This document shows, piece after piece, positions 50,444 to 63,511 of a stretch of 64,000 nucleotides of DNA. The position numbers and the translations under genes are program-made. Below the pieces are notes generated by a model. That model saw only the letters and a list, made by a program, of their open reading frames with translations. It did not search any database and was not told the DNA's origin. Positions within the stretch are counted from its first letter, which is position 1; each line of letters starts with the position of its first letter. The stretch comes from Cladorhizidae sp. MBARI D1340-BT2 (taxonomy: Eukaryota; Porifera; Demospongiae; Poecilosclerida; Cladorhizidae), in the NCBI GenBank assembly GCA_028752905.1, contig JAQNBH010000015.1, forward strand, positions 14,150,036 through 14,214,035, given 5' to 3'.

Positions 50444-52315
50444 ATTTGCCAAGTCCTCTCCCTCTCCGTCTCTATATAAGAAGCTGTTATTTAGAGTTAG
50501 AAGTGTTTATTCCCCATTCTTTTTTCAACACTTGGTACAAAGTTCTTGCCTTTGAATAGCCTGGAGTTTTGTTTTTTCTTTCAACGTGTAAATCACGCAT
50601 TAATCATATTTATACAAATTACTTATGAACAACTACAGAACTGTTCACTTTTTTTAAATTAATTGTACTGAAATGGTTACATGACTTTTTGTAGTGTCAC
50701 ATGACCATTCACATGACCATTATAGTTGCACAATTTGCTTTATTAAGACAGCAAGTCACATGACAATCACACTACTATACACACAAGTGAAACTGAGGAG
50801 GAAGAAGGTAGCTAATTACATTTGTAGAAATCTTGTGCTAATTTTTTGGGTTGTGTAAGTCAATATTCAGACCTTATTTACTTATTTATATATGTAGTAG
50901 AGGGTGTTTTTGATTCTGGCAGACAGAAGTCATGAGGGTAGTTGCATGTAATAGCACCCACTATATCGGCTTTTTAATGGCGTTTAAATTTTAAAAAGTC
51001 AAAAAAAACTCTTTTGACAGTAAATTCAGCCAATTTTAGCCCCCAAAACACTTTAAAGCGTGACTTGAATCCTTCCCCAAGGTATAAGCTGGCACCCCAA
51101 AACTAGGGCCGTAAGTTCCAAATTTGTGAATGAGTGAGGTCTATGACTGTGTCACTGAAAAGGACTGGCTTGTAAAATAAGATCTATTATATGCTAAGCA
51201 CATATCTGAAGTGACGAGAGAACAGGACTTCATGAAGACATTAGAATTAAAACATATGGTATCAACTTTTTTTAATTTTTATTGGCAACCTATTTGGAAC
51301 ACTTGCATGACCTCGGGTGAAGGTTCGAACTTTTACCATAGATTAGTCTCTAATATTTTCGAAATCCCTTCTGGGACATACCCTCCTTTAGTGTTTAACC
51401 ATGCCCAAATCCATTATTACCTTTTCCAATTACACATTTCATTGCAAATGTAGCTAATGGTGGTGTGAATGTGATGTTGCTTTCTTGCAGTGTAAAAGAT
51501 GGGGGGGGGGGGTTATAAAATGTGTAATGATTACGTGGTTAATCAACCTCTAGCAATAGTACAAGGCTGGTGTTGTTATGAATTTTGATAGCTAAGCTCT
51601 TGGGCCAACTTCTAGAAGAGACAATAAGCTGTAGTAATGCTTCAGGGACCAGGCGTCATGAAAATTAAAATTTTAGGGTCCCCCTCCCCAATTTCTTATT
51701 AAAATGCGGCCCTCCAATGCATGTGTACGTATGTAGCATGTGTTGGCTTCCATAGCCACATGTTAGCATTGATAGCATGCAGAGAAAGCAGAGTTTCTTT
51801 TTACCATTTTAATATTTGACTGGTGGAAGCTATCCTGATGGTTATGACAGCATGCTATAAGAAAAAGAGTGACTTTCTTTGCAGTGAGTGATATGCAGTG
51901 AGTGATACTCAACTATATTACACAAGTGCTAAGTGAATTCTAACAGGAAGATCATATTGGGGGGGGGGGTTAGTCTAGCTTCAATAAATACTACTGGTCT
52001 CCTTTTAGGTAAGGAAAATTTGAAGAGACTAATCATTGAAGATGCTACCTGAGATTGAGAATTATAAGAAGCTTCCATGACAGTAATCATATGGTTATCA
52101 ACAGGACTAGGGATGTGGTATCATCATTGATGCAGTGGAGTAGGAACAGGGTGGCTACTTCCCCCCGCCCCAGTATTGCATTTGGGGGAGGGGCACTCCC
52201 CCCAATATTTTTGCTGTCATAATATTTTACTACTTTAGGCTAACACTTTGATGCACACAAAATAGTGTTTTCTTCTGTTCTATTTAATGCCCTACATATG
52301 TGGGAAATTTCAAAA
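50444..52315. other. RasGEF 3' UTR and intergenic stretch
   Basis: No gene recognised. G-runs lie at about 51501-51512 and 51958-51968. The region 52145-52200 (CAGGGTGGCTACTTCCCCCC) may be the left end of the hAT that follows, but no matching right end was found. Confidence 0.45.
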
Positions 52316-54079
52316 ATGAATCCAGCGAAGAGAACGGGAAAAAAAGATAGTCAGTTGGGTATCAAATCCTTCTTTCATCCCACAATTGAACCAAGTACAT
52401 CTAAGGGTTTGTTTGAATTGTGTATAGCTACTGGCCGGGTCAGTACAGATGCTATCAATGATAAAGAATTGTATGATAGGGGTGAGGAAATTTGTTCTGA
52501 TATCATAACTCGTGATCAGAGTGATGAGTCGGATGGAAGTGTGTTTATTACCGGTAGTTCTTCCTTACCCGGAATCTCCAACATCTGCAATAGTTTGTGT
52601 TGTACCAAAAGAATAATCAACCAACCAACAGATGAAACCTTGCTAAGCAAAACCGACAAAAAGTACGGTTCTGGAAGAAATCTCCAGGAAATGCGCTTTA
52701 TGGCATCTTGGTATAAGTCATTCACGTGGATTCACTTTTGCTCTATATACCTCGTTAAAAGTATTTTCCTATTACTGTCAAGCAGCCGACAAATCAGTTA
52801 GAGCACAAAAGCTCAATCAGCCTTTAACAGAGATGGTTGTTCTAATTGGAAAAAAGCAAGATTTAAAGAGCATGAGTGTTCTCAGGCTCACAGGGATGCT
52901 GTATCAGCTCATATTTCAGCGAAGTCTACACCTGTATCTGAAATGCTTCAGAGTCAAGCTGACACGATCCAAATTAGTAGGAGACGGAGTATGATAAATT
53001 AGCGATATTTATTGCAACAAGGTATTTCTGTCAGAAATGACCATGCTGGTGGCTCTAATTTGACTGTTAAGCTCAAGCAGGTGCTTGATAAAAAATCTTG
53101 GGTAGAAACTCAAAAATATCAGTCACCAGAAATAATAAACGAAATGATTCAGCTAATGTCAATGTTTGGCAATTTGCTTTCTCAGCGGTGGTTTTCACTC
53201 TTAGCTGATGAAACAAGGGATGTCTCCAATCGTGAAGAGCTGGTTGTTACTCTACAATGGGTGACAAGAAAATTATGATATTAATGATTTGGGGGGGGTG
53301 GCCTCATTAAACTTGATGCTACAGCTGAATGTATCTTCTTATCACTGAAAGATTGCTTAGTTTCTTTAGGCATTCTGTTTGAATATTGCCAGGGTCAAGG
53401 ATATGATGGGGCAAGAAATTTTAAGGGTCAGATGTTAGTGGTGTTGCCAAACGATTTGAAGATGAAAATAGATCTGCTATTTCTGTTCACTGTCTTGCTC
53501 ATCGTGTGAACTTGTGCCTGCAAGATATTGCCAGAAATAGCAAGTGTATAAAGGAAGCTTTAAATTTTACCATGGAAGTGATCCCATTGATAAAATATTC
53601 ACTAAATAGGCAAATAGTATATGAAAAAGTTCAAAGTCAGCAAGAAGGCTCATAAAAATCTGGAATTCGTACTCTTTGCCCAATGAGGTAGACAATCCGC
53701 ACTGTAGCAATGCAATGAATTCTTGATAATTATGAAGCCCTTCAAGTAACACTGGAAGCATCCTCGCATGGTTCAGATGACTGCTCTAGGTGAGCTAGTG
53801 GCATAGCAGCACTCGTGGACAAATATCAAACCTACTTTGGCTTAAAGATTTCTGTACTAATCTTTAGTATCACAGAAAAGTTGTCAGTTACACTCCAAGG
53901 AGTGAATATATACTAGTGTTGAAGATTGCTTTGCTGCAGTTAATGTAACCATTCGAGCTCTAACCAAGTACAGAGATGATGAAATGTTCAAGAAGTTTTT
54001 TGAGGCCATAAAAGAAGAAGCTAGAGAGAAGTGTGAGGAACCAGTATTACCAAGGCAACGTCAAGTTCAAAGGAGGTTA

Positions 54080-57000
54080 GTGGTCAGGTGGTTATGTGCA
54101 CTGAAATACAAGAATTGTTCCCTTTTGGGTTACAAGTGTCAAACTTGGTATAAGTAAAGATTATGGTATTAGAAACAGTTTTGGAAGTGGAGTCACCTGG
54201 AGAGCAGCATTTTTATAATGTACTTTTCAACCTCGGTTTGCGCGAAGATTACATTTTCGCGCTCCAAATACTTTCAACGCGCAAAATAAAAATAAAACGC
54301 GTAGATACTTTCGTCAATTTGTAGCACACGGTATTTCTTACGCTTTGACATGCACTAGGCACTAGCAGCTGCTTGAGAAATGTCAAAGAGCTACCAGCTT
54401 GTGGATCCACAGCAGCCTGGTCCATCAAGGGAGATACCTATAAAGACTAATTGGAACAGGTGTGTACTTTGTCAAGAAGAAACCAATGCCCGGCCAAATC
54501 CAAACCATGATGTTGGTGCTGGACAGGGGTACTCTACCCTTTCTACAAGTATCCTCCGCTTCAGTGAGCTAAACCAGTTGCCCATGCCAATAGATCTGAC
54601 TCGTCTGGATGAAGGAAATGGTATGGAAGCTACTTTCAAGGAGCACATGGTCAAGTGGCATAATCATGTCACACGAAGTTCAACATCACGAAACTAAGAA
54701 GAGCAGAGAGAAAAAACACGGCCCCTGAAGATAGTGATTCCGACTATTCAGTACCTAGGAAGAAGATTCGTATAAGTCGCTCTAATGAGTCGGTAACAAG
54801 GGACTTTTTTTTTTTTGGTGAAGGCTTTTTTGTTAAGGCACATTTGAGCCACTTCGTGTAGCAGCAACTTTTAAGCTGGACAATCGTGTTTGACAGTTTG
54901 CCTTAGCTTTGCAAGATGGGAAACTTCTTGCCAAACTTAGTGCTGGAGACTTGATGGCACAAGAAGCCAAATACCATCCATTTTGCTTGGCTTCTTGTGC
55001 CATATAGGAAAGCTAAATCACAAGATGATCACAAGCAGGATGATGATGACAAGATCAACCATAGCATTGCTCTAGCAGAGTTACTTGCACACGTTGAAGA
55101 AGCAAGAATGGATGAAAGTGTGGCTCCAGTTCTCAAACTTGCAGATCTTGTGAAACTCTATGCTGCTCGACTACAGCAGCTCAGAGTAAAGCAGCAAAAT
55201 CGCCTTAATAGTACAAAGCTTAAAGATTGTATTCTTTCCCATTTCCCAGACCTCAGTGCTCACAGAGAGGGTCGTAATGTGCTTCTTGCATTCACCAGTG
55301 ATGTGGGATCAACTCTGCGTAAGGCATGTGATGCAGATTATGATGATGAAGCTATTTGTCTGGCGAGAGCGGCCAAGATTGTCCTGAGAGAAATGCTCAA
55401 ATTGCAATCATTTACTGGCACATTTGACAAGGACTGTCAAGTGAAGTCGGTACCCCACTCACTGTTAGCACTAGTGTCCATGATCCATAATGGTCCTAGC
55501 ATCAAGTCTCAAGGGGTTGATGGTTTGTCTCAAGCAACCCTTGTGTAGCCCAGCTGCTACAGTACAACAGTTTTCTTAGACACCGGTCTGGAATTTCTGG
55601 TGTTCATCACAACAAAGCTAGATAAACCCCACTGCCCATATACATTGGTCTCACCATTCATGCACAGACACGGAAGCATGATGTGATAGACACTATGTTT
55701 GATCTTGGGCTATCCATCTCTTATGATCGGGTGTTAGAGATATCCACAGCAATGGGTATGTGAACAATACCATCGTGATGCTGCTGTGTGTCCACCAAAT
55801 TTGCATCAGTTTTTATTCACAACAGCAGCAGCAGTCGATAATATTGACCATAACCCCAGTTCTGCCACCGGTTTGTTTCGTGGAACTGGAATATCATTTT
55901 TCCAGCATCCAAATGAGCATAGCAGTGGACTTGATTGCAGAGAACATCGTATCTTAGTGAAAAAGACATCCAGCACCAAGAGAGTGTCAGAGCTTCCACA
56001 GTCATACACCAATGTGTGCCCATTACAGCTTCCAAGGAAAGACCCACCAATCCCTAAAGTTGATGGTCCAGCAGTGATGGCCAAGCTACTAACCAGGCAT
56101 TACATGAGGAGATTAGGTTAGTATGCATCAGCACCCTCTAATTATATCAAACATTGATGTGATGTTAAATGTCTTGGTGTAGGCAGTAGAGCAGAAATGT
56201 CTAGAAGATGTCCACATGGATAGCAATATATCTTGGGCAGCTTACCACGCAAATCAGCAGCCGGCACAGAATTGCCCTCCTCCCATTACTGCTATGTTGC
56301 CTTTGTTTCCTGACGATTCCAAGAGTGTTGTAATGATACGTCACTCTATGGATATGATCAAGAAAGCTGTGCAGGAGGTCAACCCTAGTCAAGTCCCAGT
56401 AATCACTGTGGATCAGCCACTTTATGCCATAGCGAAGTTAATACAGTGGAACTGGCCAGACACTTATGGAGAGAATCATTTCATCACAATCCTGGGTGGA
56501 TTGCACATTGAAATGGCTGCACTCAACGTGATTGGAGACTGGCTGGAAGACAGTGGCTGGGTAGACCTTGTTTAGGCAAAGGTGGCATCTACAGGGACTG
56601 CAGAGTCTTTTTTGAAGGCATCACATGTTACACGAACAAGACTTGTGCATCAAGTGACAGCCAGTAGCTTGTATATCCTACTGAAGAAGTCCTATGCTTG
56701 CTTGATGAAGTCGCTGGAGCCTGGAGACCAAGAAGTGTTCGAAGAATGGTGTTCTAGACGCAAACAAGAAGCACCTCAGTTCTATTTCTGGTACACAACT
56801 CACAGCTTGAGCTACTGCGAACAGGAAATTTCACTCTGTATGTGGATAGCCTAACAAAGCTTGCACCATGGTTTTTTATCTTGAACCATACAAACTATGC
56901 TAGATGGGTGCCAGTTCACATACGTACAGCCCATCCACAGGTGGCTGTTGAATTCAACAATGGCAACTTCACTGTTCACAAAACGAGAAGGGTTTTCTCA

Positions 57001-59180
57001 GCTATGGCCATCAACCAGGCACATGAGCAGAAAAAATTTGCCATCAAGAGTGACGGTGGAGCTGTTCGGCTCACTCAATCTCCTGAAGCTCTCAGACGAT
57101 GGATGGTGGCTGGACCTGAGATGGTAAGGATGACATCAGAATTTGAAGCATCTGTTCTCAAGAAGACTACAATAGATCAACGACACCACGAGAAGACCAG
57201 AAGTTCCCATGCTTAACAAGTTCAAAGTATAGTAGAAGTGGTTGAAGAAATGGGTAATCAATTTCTGGAAGAAACCAAAGACCTATTGAAACTGGATACA
57301 AGGGACATCATTGACCCAGCTGTGGTGTCATCGGTTTGTAGTGCTGAGGAGAAAGGCATTAAACAGTATCAGACGTTTGTAGCTGAGAGATTGCAGGAAC
57401 AGTCAACACCGATTTCAGAGCCTATCAAGAATGTTGCTGTTCATCGACCCCCTCCTCCAAAAAAATCCAGTGCAAGTTTGCAGAGTTTTTCCATCATGAG
57501 AACCAAGCATGTCCTCCTTCACTATCCCAGCATGGAAAGCTAAGGTTGGGAAACAAAGCTGACCTTTTGCACAGTCTGGAGAACTGCTTAGAGATGAATG
57601 ATAATCTACCATCATTACCACATCTAGATGTTATTATTCTAGATGGGGCTGCTGTAGTTAATTTTCTGAAACCCCATGTTGCAAAGACCTTCGATGACTA
57701 TGCACTAAATGTATTCTTGCCGTATGTCTTCAGTCAGTTGAAACGAGCTAACCGATTAGACATAGTCTGGGATCAATACTTTGACAACAGCCTGAAGTTC
57801 CAAACCAGAAGTAAGCGGGGTAAGGGAATAAGGAGGAGATTTGAAGCATCTTCTAGTCTACCAGGTAATCAGGAGTTTCTACGGATAGATGCCAACAAAA
57901 TTGAGTTCTTTGCCTTCTTGGTGAAGCATATATCACGGATGGTCATTACCAAGCAGATAGTTACTACTACAAGTGGTTCTGAAGTTTTGTGTATCCCTAC
58001 ACAAGACACCAGTAGTTTGGCCCCTTGTGACCATGAGGAGGCTGATACGCGGATTATTGTGCACCTGGCAGATGCAGTTAATAAGGGCTACAAGAAGATC
58101 CTTGTACACACAGTTGGATGTGGTTGTCCTGGCTGTGGCATCAGCAGCAAAAGTTGATATTGAGGAGTTGTGGATAGCATTTGGTACAGATAAGAGTTCC
58201 CGTCACATACCTGTGCATGAGATTGCTAGGTCACTTGGTCCAATTGCTCTGCCAATGTTTCACGCCTACACAGGGTGTGATATGGTTTCGTCATTTGGCA
58301 CAAAGGGTAAGAAGACAGCATGGACCACCTGGATAAACGATGAAGGCATGACTCCAACTTTTCTTGCTCTGTCTGCCGTACCAGCACATATATAAGATGA
58401 GGATGTAGCAGTGCTTGAGCGGTTCACTATCCTGCTTTATAATCGCACTAGCAACATTGTCAAAATTGATGAAGCTCGCCAAGAATTGTTCACCAAGAAA
58501 GGACGGGCAATGGATGCTCTTCCTCCAACAAAAGCTGCTCTTGTGCAGCACATCAAAAGATCAGTTTACCAAGGTGGGGCAAGACTTTACAAATTTGCCT
58601 GCTCCTGGAAACTGTGGATGGGTTGATCCAAGCAACTGGAAACCACTGTGGACCATGCTACCTGAGGCCAGTGTCTCATCCAGAGAATTACTTTGCTGTA
58701 GGTGCAAGAAAGGTTGCACTGCAGGACGATGTAAGTGTAAAAAGGCAGCATTGAAATGCACTGCTCTGTGCCAATGTGGTGGAGAATGTGATGCTTGAAC
58801 CAATATCTCTGCTTGAACAAATTTACTTAATTTAATTGATGTAGTTCAACTTTTTCTCTTAGTATCAATTGTTTATGGTTCTACCATAACATATCTACCT
58901 GTTGCAGCTCTGTTCTCTTTAGTTACAAATTGAAAATATATATTTTCGGGTTTTTTAATTTGTGCGTTGAAACTAGATGGAGCACGAAAATTATAAAAAT
59001 TTCGTGCAAGCCGTTACTATGAGGCTGAACGTACTTTCTAAAAATGATGCAAAATCTACAGATCAAAATATTTTTGCAGGTGGCTCCACTTCCTTCTAAA
59101 ACTGTTTCTAATGCCTTCATATCAAGTTTGACAGTTGTATATAACCAAAAGGGAATGTTTTTTCCACATATCCGCCCAAC
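54080..59180 (+). mobile_element. 5.1-kb element with long degenerate TIRs carrying a PIN-like nuclease/CXC gene
   Basis: The element lies inside the hAT, whose coding blocks flank it. Its ends are inverted copies for about 250 bp (54080-54330 against 58930-59180). Clear shared blocks are TTCCCTTTTGG, TGTCAAACTTG, ATTAGAAACAGTTTT, GTGGAG(T/C)CACCTG and a TTTCAACGC(G/A)CAAA region. Ends were set by where the hAT reading stops and resumes; flanks TTA/TAT do not give a secure TSD. The gene between runs in the + direction (54380-58798). Confidence 0.7.
54380..58798 (+). pseudogene. Large protein with N-terminal zinc finger, PIN/FEN1-like nuclease signature and C-terminal CXC motif
   Basis: Decayed but long. 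An N-terminal Cys/His region starts with NRCVLCQEETNARP (54470) and ends HMVKWHNHV (54660). A helical part follows (54997-55548: ELLAHVEEARMDESVAPVLK, SHFPDLSAHREGRNVLLAF). The middle (55786-57543) has VDNIDHNPSSATG, FITILGGLHIEMAALNVIGD and ARWVPVHIRTAHP. The nuclease-like region has DVIILDGAAVVNFLKP (57630), DHEEADTRIIVHLADA (58030) and LDVVVLAVAS (58110), i.e. DxA, E-ExD and D patterns of the PIN/FEN1 fold. A TSO1/tesmin-type CXC end follows (CRCKKGCTAGRCKCKKAALK, 58690-58797). A possible intron lies at 56116-56182. I know related uncharacterised proteins from cnidarians and fish; their function as transposase is my inference. Confidence 0.65.
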
Positions 59181-59780
59181 TATAAATGATGGGTCAGATG
59201 AGCATACTTTTGGATCTATATGGAACTATACAGAAAAGAGTATTTTGAGGTTATCGATGGCATAAAAGGCTATCTTGAAAAATGGTTTAAGCAACAGAAT
59301 TTTCTCTTTATGAGAAGTGTCGAGAGACTGCTGATTGATAGTGCAAATGGCAAACAAGTCACACTGTCTGAAGAAATTGTTGATATTTACCAAAGAGATA
59401 TTAACATGCAAAAGTTAAAGCTTCACCTTCAGCTCCTTCCAGATGCAATCAAGTATATCACTATGGAGGAATTCCTGTTAAGGAAGTCACAAAAAGTCAA
59501 ACAATTTGTGATGTATTCAACATGTAGCTTAGCCTAATACAGAAGTTCATAAGCTGCTTGAACTCTATTACACTATACCTGTCACCACTGCTTCAGCTGA
59601 GCAAAGTTTTTCATCTCTTAAGCGAATTAAAAGTTACTTGAGAAATTCAATGTCACAGATGCTGCTCCACATAGCTATATCGGGACAGAACTAATAGTCT
59701 CAACATGCATGGCATCATGAAGGAATTTATTGAAAGAAATGAAAAGCGGATTAACTATTTTGGACATGTCATTTCTAATT

Positions 59781-60431
59781 GAGTACTATTGCTAAAGAAT
59801 ATAATTTCTTTTCTTTTTTGGCTACTCCTCTAAATGTTTACTAACACCAATCCAGGACATAAGCACCCACCCACCAATGCAGATCATGCCAAAATTGGCA
59901 ACACCCACACACACATCATGTTGATAAACAGTGTGACAAAAGTTCTCTATTTATGTGGATGTTTATTATTACGTTCAGTTTCAAAACAACAACTCTCTTT
60001 ATGTCTAGAAATGCACAAGTTGGAATGAAGGGAGAGAGGGAGAGTTGTCCCTCCCACAACATTAGTTCAAGTTTTTGCCAGTAAATATTAATTGAACAGG
60101 AAAATTACACTACACATAATTATATAGCTACTGTATTATTGTAAATACACACTGTGAATTACACACTGTGACTGTCTTTTTAGCTTACATTCGATAACTT
60201 TTTATCTAGGACAATTTGGGGCTAAAGTATTTGCTGATGATGACTAAACTGATGATTCATATAGTAGTTATATATATATCCAATCTATGAATGCCAATCT
60301 ATTGCCTGCCAATCAATACACTTCAAAACATGGTAGCATATTAACACCCTTTGCAACAGAGAAACAGAGAATGTGATGATTGCAACTGAGAGTGTAATGT
60401 AGAAAAAAGTGATACTGAGAAAAAGTTCCAC
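59781..60431. other. Interval between hAT and Ginger-like element
   Basis: AT-rich; no gene. A duplicated ACACTGTGA lies near 60150-60172. The left end of the Ginger-like element should lie here but was not identified. Confidence 0.4.
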
Positions 60432-62736
60432 GTGGACTTGGCAGATAAAGAACTAAGTGACATGGCAAGTGTAGAGCCAAAAAAGATATTTGAAGAATTC
60501 TGCAAGGAATGCTATAGAGGTTATGGCCGTGACAGTTCTCACGGATGTGCCAAGAGCAAGACCATAACAATGGCAAAAGGAGCAAAGATAGTGAAAGGAA
60601 ATCTTAGAGAATCAGACTCACCACGATTTAGGCACTGGATAAAACGGAGAGGTTTTCAGCTCGTGTCACAATCATCACTTGGACTCAATGATGTACTCTG
60701 TCTTCCTTCAAGGAAGGAGGTTTGTGAATATTTTACTCTCGATAACTATTTTTCTTTATAGGACAAGAAAGTGATGTTGTATGCGAGAACACCTTTTTCA
60801 TTCTAATTTATCAACTTAGAATCCAAATGATCCGTACAATTCTATCCAAATGGAGAAGAGTAGCGTACGTGGAAGATTTCTTCACAATCTTACAAGAAGT
60901 TCACTTTAAGCAGAAAGGGCACATTGGTGAAAAGAAGACTGCAGAGGAGGAGGTATGAGCTCAACTTAACAACTGTTACACACCAGTTGAATTTGTATAA
61001 CGATATCAGTGAAACCAAGAGCAGTCTTAAAATAGCTATTTCTTTTATTGATGCTACATTGTATTGCATAGATTAACTTACTTTTTTGTAGGTATCTAAG
61101 ATATATGACTGCTTGCCACGAGCTGCATGCATGCAGCAAGTTTGTGCAGCTGTGCTTAGCCTGCCATTCTCATAAGCCACAGACCACACGTGCACCACTC
61201 AAGCCAATATTGTCATCAGGGTTTATGACCAGAGGGCAGGTATGCTACAAAACAGGGTTTTCCCCATTGACGCTATATTTACCACAGATTGATTTAATTG
61301 ACATGAGGCATCGGCCAGATGGGATGAGCAAATGGATTGGCCACTACATGGATCATTGGTCCAAAATCTGCTGCAGAAGTAGGCCTTAATCCACAAAGCA
61401 AAATCTTTACCTTCCTAGAACACCTAGAATTTTACATTCAGACAATGGACATGAGTTTGTGGTACACAATATAATGAAGGAGTGGCCTGGTTAGGTAGCA
61501 ATAGTGAATGGTCGACCCAGAAATCCAAAATGTCAAGGACTCGTAGAACAAGGAAACAGTGTTGTGGAAAAAATGATAGGAGCTCGCTTTCAAAGCGATT
61601 GGTGCGTCGACTAACCTCATTGGTCTTTCATTCAATGTAAGTCAAATGAGTATTTCGCTATAGTGTCAAATAATAATTATTGTGTTTTAATTATGTTTGT
61701 GAATTATAATAATATTACTAATTATTTACAGATCAGATCAACATAACTATTCATGGTACGATGAAATGCACACCATATGAATTAGTTTTTGGTCAACCGC
61801 CTCGACAAAATGTTTTTCCTGGTGTCTGTGTTAGTAGGATACTTGAGGAAGATGCGGACGATATTATTGAAAACCAAGTGACTTCCAGCGAACATCAAGA
61901 CCATCATCACCTGCACAGCGATGATGGCATACAAGAAGAGAGGAGGTAAAGCTTGAACAAATGCCATGTTACTGTCCCTGCAGTCCCTGGTGTAGACCAG
62001 AAAAATCAAGACAATATCCCACCATTTGAAATTCGTCAGATCCTGAGTTGAGAGAAAGTCCAAACCGTCCCACCCCAACCCAGTTTGACACAATGTCAGA
62101 CAGTTTATCTACATCAGATTCAGAGCTTGATGAAAGTACAGGGCTTGGTACTTCTAAGAAACATTTGAAACTTCGTATGGAGGCTGATGAACGATACTGG
62201 CAGAATGCCGAGTGCATTAAAACCAAATATTGCACAGACTTTCAAGCCTGGGGAATTTGTAAGCATTAAAATTGCTTGGATTGATCGCACTTCCACAGAC
62301 ATGCATCGAATTCCTTGTGTGATCGTAGAGAGGCTTGGTTTGAAGTATCACTTGTATCGGCTGAGGTAAATATGTCCTAGTATATTGTTGTAAAAGGTTG
62401 TTTGGGGGACACTTCAACAGTAACTGTCTTGCTGTATTCTCTAATTTAAATGCTTCATTCTGTTTCATGCTTATAAATGTGAGCATGGTGTACTACAAAA
62501 ATGCTATGTGGAAGATGATTTGGAATCTTTCAGTGGAAAACTACGACCACAGATTGGCAACAGTGTCAGATTATATATCTCCGTGAAGCAGCTAAGCTTT
62601 CAAATCCTCAAAATGAGTTTCATGGTGGAAGATGCAACTGCAAGACAAATTGCTTTACTGGTTGTGTGCTTGTCGTCAGAAAGGTGCTGTATGTTCTACA
62701 AAATGCCATAAAGGGTCAACATGCAACAATCAACAT
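60432..62736 (+). pseudogene. Ginger-like DDE integrase/transposase with CXC tail
   Basis: The N-terminus has PRFRHWIKRRGFQLVSQSSL and DVLCLPSRKEVC (60432-60761). A zinc-finger-like LQEVHFKQKGHIGEKKTAEE (about 60890-60950) is followed by LCLACHSHKPQTTRAPLKPI (61150). The catalytic core has QIDLIDMRHRPDGMSKWIGH (61285, first Asp), ILHSDNGHEFVVHNIMKEW (61430, second Asp) and NPKCQGLVEQGNSVVEKMIG (61530, Glu), then CTPYELVFGQPPRQNVFPGV (61765). After an acidic stretch come FKPGEFVSIKIAWIDRTSTD and GLKYHLYRLR (62260-62365) and a Cys-rich end, CNCKTNCFTG ... CRQKGAVCSTKCHKGSTC (62625-62735), TSO1-like. Likely introns at about 60761-60820, 60955-61090 and 61637-61730; several stops. KRBA2-like host genes derive from this group. 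Confidence 0.78.
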
Positions 62737-63511
62737 CGTTCACCAAAAAATGTACCATCAACAAAGAGACTTGTCAATCTCCAACATACGAGAGTGCACC
62801 ATCAAAGAAACATAAGCAGAAGAGCAATAGCATGGAAGTTAGCAACCCTGGCAAGATCTTGCCTAAAAATACCAAGACTAGACCTGGTGATAGCAAAGAT
62901 AATCCACTTGATATTGTCAATGTTGGAGCACAACAGGTCAGCATAGAATTCTGGCTACCTGATCCATTCCTCAGCATCAGAGACAAAGAAGTTCTTGAAG
63001 GGGGAAATTGGTTAAATGATAGGCATATCAATGCTGCAGAAGTATAGCAGTTTCCAGCAGTCAATAGTCTGCAAAATACTCTGCTTGGTCAGGTTAACCA
63101 GGGAAAGAAATGAAATCAAAAGGAGTCCAGCTAATCAATGAGAGCAATAGGCATTGGTTGTGTATTTCAACATTTAAAGATGATGTCAAGAGTATATGAC
63201 GGCCTGAATACCACTAGATTGAGTAAGAAGGTAACCAATCAAATTTGCTCCCTTACGACCAAGTCCGATGTCACAGTACATTTGATGGAGGCCCAAGAAC
63301 AAGTAGATGCAACAGACTGTGGCCTCTTTGCAATCGCGACTGCAACTGCTATCTGCCACGTAATTCCTCCTGTGATTGTGTGTGGAAACAATTACTAATG
63401 AGAACTCACTTGAAGAAGTGCTTTGAGAGTGGGAAAGTGACACCATTCCCTGGATTGGATAACATTCAAACCCCCTCAAAAGAACAACCAGTGTTCACTG
63501 TAAAAGTATAA
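62720..63511 (+). pseudogene. Ulp1/SENP-like cysteine protease region attached to the Ginger-like element
   Basis: After a basic Ser/Pro linker the reading gives LSIRDKEVLEGGNWLNDRHI (about 62970-63035), then, after stops, IGIGCVFQHLKMMSRVYDGL (the W of the HW motif reads C here: NRHWLC-like), and QEQVDATDCGLFAIATATAI (63295-63355) with the catalytic Cys in TDCGLFA, ending MRTHLKKCFESGKVTPFPGL (63400-63460). The order WLND - H - DCG is that of Ulp1 C48 proteases, which cleave SUMO-like tags. Such proteases are known as partners in some Ginger elements. It is broken by stops near 63045 and 63110 and a frameshift near 63395. Confidence 0.72.

Larger units (their letters stand above)
52316..59780 (+). 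pseudogene. hAT transposase (zf-TTF / DUF4371 type), split by the 5.1-kb PIN/CXC element
   Basis: The start is MNPAKRTGKKDSQLGIKSFF (52316), a usual opening for this hAT group. A finger-like region with NRDGCSNWKKARF (about 52830) follows. The core has SPEIINEMIQLMSMFGN, WFSLLADETRDVSNREEL (53012-53278), GQGYDGARNFKG (about 53395) and SVHCLAHRVNLCLQ (about 53490). After PRQRQVQRR (about 54075) comes the insertion. The reading resumes near 59185 (NDGSDEHTFGS), EYFEVIDGIKGYLEKWFKQ (59220-59537) and a hATC block with VTTASAEQSFSSLKRIKSY (about 59580-59640). Many stops and frameshifts; dead. It is the same subgroup as the hAT at 7394-12800. Confidence 0.85.
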
